Below, in pieces: positions 62,108-64,000 of a DNA stretch of 64,000 nucleotides. Both the position numbers and the translations under genes were made by a program. The stretch comes from Comamonas flocculans (GTDB lineage Bacteria > Pseudomonadota > Gammaproteobacteria > Burkholderiales > Burkholderiaceae_C): contig NZ_CP042344.1 in assembly GCF_007954405.1 (NCBI RefSeq), positions 434,001-498,000 on the forward strand, in the 5' to 3' direction. The stretch's first letter is position 1. The number at the start of each line of letters is the position of its first letter. The notes below the pieces were generated by a model, which was not told where the DNA came from, ran no database searches, and saw only the letters and a program-made list of their open reading frames with translations.

Positions 62108-63489
62108 ACGCGCCCGTCAGCGACGGCCTGCCCGAGCCGCTACGCTCGGGCGCGATGCGCGTCATCCTGCTGGGCCTGACGCTGGCGGTGCTCGACACCA
62201 GCATCGTCAACCTGGCGCAGCCCGACATTGCCCGCGAGCTGCAGATGAACGCGGCGCAAAGCGTCTGGGTGGTCAACGCCTACCAGCTCGCGGTGCTGGT
62301 GTCGCTGCTGCCGCTGGCGGCCGTGGGCGAGCGCATCGGTTACCGGCGGGTGTACCGGGCGGGCATGCTGCTGTTCGCGCTGGCGTCGATCGCGGCGATG
62401 GCTGCCTCCAGCATGGGCACGCTGATCGCGGCGCGCGCGCTGCAGGGGCTGGGCGCCTCGGGCGTGATGGCGGTCAACTCGGCGCTGGTGCGCCTGATCT
62501 ATCCCGCGGGCCGGCTGGGGCGGGGCATGGCGCTCAATTCGCTGGTGGTGGCCGTCTCTGCCATGGCCGGACCGACGGTCTCCGCGCTCATCCTCTCGGT
62601 AGCCAGCTGGCCCTGGCTGTTCGCGCTGAACCTGCCCCTGGGCGTGCTGGCCTGGCAGCGGGCCGGGCGGGTGCTGCCGCGCAACCCGGCGTCGCCCACG
62701 CCGCCCGCACGCTTTTCGGTGTTCGACGTGCTGCTCAACGCGGCGATGTTCGGGCTTCTGTTTCTCGGCGGCTCGGAGCTCACGCAGCGCGGCAGCGGCC
62801 CGCACGCCGGCCCGCTGGCCGGCTGGTGGCTGCTGGGCGGCGGGCTGGTCGTGGGTGCGCTGCACCTCAGTCGCCAGTGGCGCCGCACGGTGCCGCTGTT
62901 TCCGGTGGATCTGCTGCGCATACCGGTGTTCGCACTGTCCATGGCATCGTCCGTCAGCGCCTTCTGCGCCCAGATGCTGAGCTTCCTGGCGCTTCCGTTT
63001 CTATTGCTGCAGACGTATGGCCACAGCCATTTGCAGGCCGGTTTGCTCATTACCGCCTGGCCGCTGGCGACGGCCATCGTCGCGCCCATCGCGGGGCGCC
63101 TGATCGGCCGCTACCACAGCGGCCTGCTCGGCGGCCTGGGCATGGCGGTGTTCGCCTGCGGTCTGGCGGCGCTGTCCTTCATGCCCGCGCATGCAGCCAA
63201 TGCCGACGTCGCCTGGCGCCTGGCCCTGGCCGGTGCGGGCTTTGCACTGTTTCAGTCGCCCAACAACCACACCATCGTCAGTTCGGCCCCGCTGCACCGC
63301 AGCGGGGGCGCCAGCGGCATGCTGGGCACGGCGCGCCTGACCGGGCAGACGCTGGGCGCCGTGATCCTGGCGGCGATCTTCACGCTGCATCCGGGCCACG
63401 ACGGCAGCGCCGAGACCCTCGCGCTGCTGGTGGCCGCGGGCTGCGCGCTGTGCGCGGGGGTATGCAGCTGCCTGCGCGTGAAGGCCTGA
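62104..63489 (+). CDS. MFS drug exporter, DHA2 (EmrB/QacA-like) family
   Basis: 461 residues, about fourteen transmembrane helices. The helix 1 motif LDTSIVNLAQPDIARELQMN and VVNAYQLAVLVSLLPL are typical of the 14-helix DHA2 family, and motif A appears as GERIGYRRVYRAGM (cores). Likely proton-driven efflux of hydrophobic compounds. No EmrA-type membrane fusion protein is adjacent. Confidence 0.92.
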   Translation: MNAPVSDGLPEPLRSGAMRVILLGLTLAVLDTSIVNLAQPDIARELQMNAAQSVWVVNAYQLAVLVSLLPLAAVGERIGYRRVYRAGMLLFALASIAAMAASSMGTLIAARALQGLGASGVMAVNSALVRLIYPAGRLGRGMALNSLVVAVSAMAGPTVSALILSVASWPWLFALNLPLGVLAWQRAGRVLPRNPASPTPPARFSVFDVLLNAAMFGLLFLGGSELTQRGSGPHAGPLAGWWLLGGGLVVGALHLSRQWRRTVPLFPVDLLRIPVFALSMASSVSAFCAQMLSFLALPFLLLQTYGHSHLQAGLLITAWPLATAIVAPIAGRLIGRYHSGLLGGLGMAVFACGLAALSFMPAHAANADVAWRLALAGAGFALFQSPNNHTIVSSAPLHRSGGASGMLGTARLTGQTLGAVILAAIFTLHPGHDGSAETLALLVAAGCALCAGVCSCLRVKA

Positions 63490-63524
63490 GACGCCGGCAT
63501 GGCGGTCCGGCCCGCGGCCGCGCG

Positions 63525-64000
63525 CTACTTGAAGTAGATCGACAGCGCCGGCAGCAAACCCTCGGGGTGGGCGCTGCTCGCAAGCGGCACCAGCTGGTCC
63601 ACGTTGTAGGTCACATCGTCGTGGAAATGCGCCCACTGGTACTTGCCGTCCACCATGTGCCCCATGCCGAAGGCGCCGGTCTTCGACTGGCACAGCGTGC
63701 CGCCGTAAGCGTTGATGCCGAAGGTGCTCTCGGTGTTGTCGGCCGTGCCGCCGCGCTTCCAGTTGGCGTTCTGCCATTCGAAGATCGCAAAACCCTTGAC
63801 CATGGAATCGGGGTTGGCGTCCATGTATTCGCGCACCGCGCCAGCCTGGCCCAGCACCGCATCCACCTTGGCGTTGACCGAGCCGATCGCCACGCTGTTG
63901 GTGCCCAGCTCGGTGATCACCAGCGGCACGCCCAGGTCCAGCTCGTCGTAGGCCTTGAGGATGTTGTTCTTCAGATCGTCGCCATCCTTGAGCTTGAAGG
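63525..64000 (-). CDS. C-terminal part of a possible glycosidase-like protein (5' end outside window)
   Basis: About 157 codons are visible, ending at TAG 63525. The sequence runs FKLKDGDDLKNNILKAYDEL, then VPLVITELGTNS, then GFAIFEWQNANWKRGG. A strand ending in Ile-Thr-Glu followed by a strand with aromatic residues resembles the nucleophile region of clan-A glycoside hydrolases (TIM barrels), but the family cannot be fixed from the fragment. No signal peptide is visible because the start is missing. Confidence 0.55.
   Translation of the reverse strand, partial: FKLKDGDDLKNNILKAYDELDLGVPLVITELGTNSVAIGSVNAKVDAVLGQAGAVREYMDANPDSMVKGFAIFEWQNANWKRGGTADNTESTFGINAYGGTLCQSKTGAFGMGHMVDGKYQWAHFHDDVTYNVDQLVPLASSAHPEGLLPALSIYFK

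Overview
This window is chromosomal DNA of a high-GC betaproteobacterium, most likely family Comamonadaceae (Burkholderiales). The order rpsO-pnp-qor-tpiA-secG-tRNA-Leu-nuoABCDEFGHI, the cox operon with its small accessory genes, and a cytochrome oxidase subunit II carrying a fused heme c domain all fit that family. The genus cannot be resolved from the sequence alone. Most genes are housekeeping genes packed into same-strand operons.

Layout. (1) 1-13.7 kb, minus strand: respiratory complex I (nuoI is cut by the window edge, nuoH to nuoA follow), tRNA-Leu(GAG), secG, tpiA, a quinone oxidoreductase, pnp and rpsO. (2) 14.2-16.7 kb: tRNA-Arg(ACG) followed by a 2.4 kb insertion. The insertion is bounded by a perfect 45-bp duplication of the 3' part of that tRNA and holds four genes (a mobile-element protein, a WYL-like protein, HicA and HicB) but no integrase. 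(3) 16.9-19.9 kb: a GGDEF/EAL signalling protein and cutA. (4) 20.2-30.5 kb: rpoH, whose promoter overlaps a CIRCE operator, then the heme A/copper assembly operon (SURF1, a Sco-like protein, ctaA, ctaB, sco) and the aa3/caa3-type cytochrome oxidase operon (coxB, ctaD, a 37-aa assembly protein, ctaG, a DUF2970 protein, ctaE). (5) 30.8-46.9 kb: a BioC-like protein, comF, trmL, an orphan ParA, a Kef-type antiporter, an FAH-family enzyme, cytochrome c4, a MoxR/VWA pair around a GNAT gene, and tamA-tamB. (6) 47-64 kb: tRNA-Arg(CCT) abutting an EamA transporter gene, a thioesterase, livFGMH, another EamA gene, DUF3422, tctAB, a GspE/PilB-like ATPase, a spermidine-synthase-like protein, a deoxyinosine glycosylase, a DUF1566-like exported protein, two MFS exporters and the end of a possible glycosidase gene.

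The least ordinary features are these. First, the integrase-less mini-island at tRNA-Arg(ACG) carries a divergent unknown/WYL gene pair and an atypical HicAB module. Second, the 3' acceptor strand of tRNA-Arg(CCT) contains a GGAGG placed as the Shine-Dalgarno of the next gene, and the base that completes it also causes a mismatch in the acceptor stem. Third, a short dispersed repeat (seven recognisable copies) lies in intergenic DNA but also encodes the Sco signal peptide, the N-terminus of an EamA transporter and a segment inside TamB. Fourth, the rpoH control region appears to combine a HrcA/CIRCE operator with a sigma-E-like promoter.

The respiratory genes work together: complex I feeds quinone, cytochrome c4 and the subunit II heme c domain carry electrons to the oxidase, and the ctaA/ctaB/ctaG/sco/SURF1 set supplies heme A and copper.
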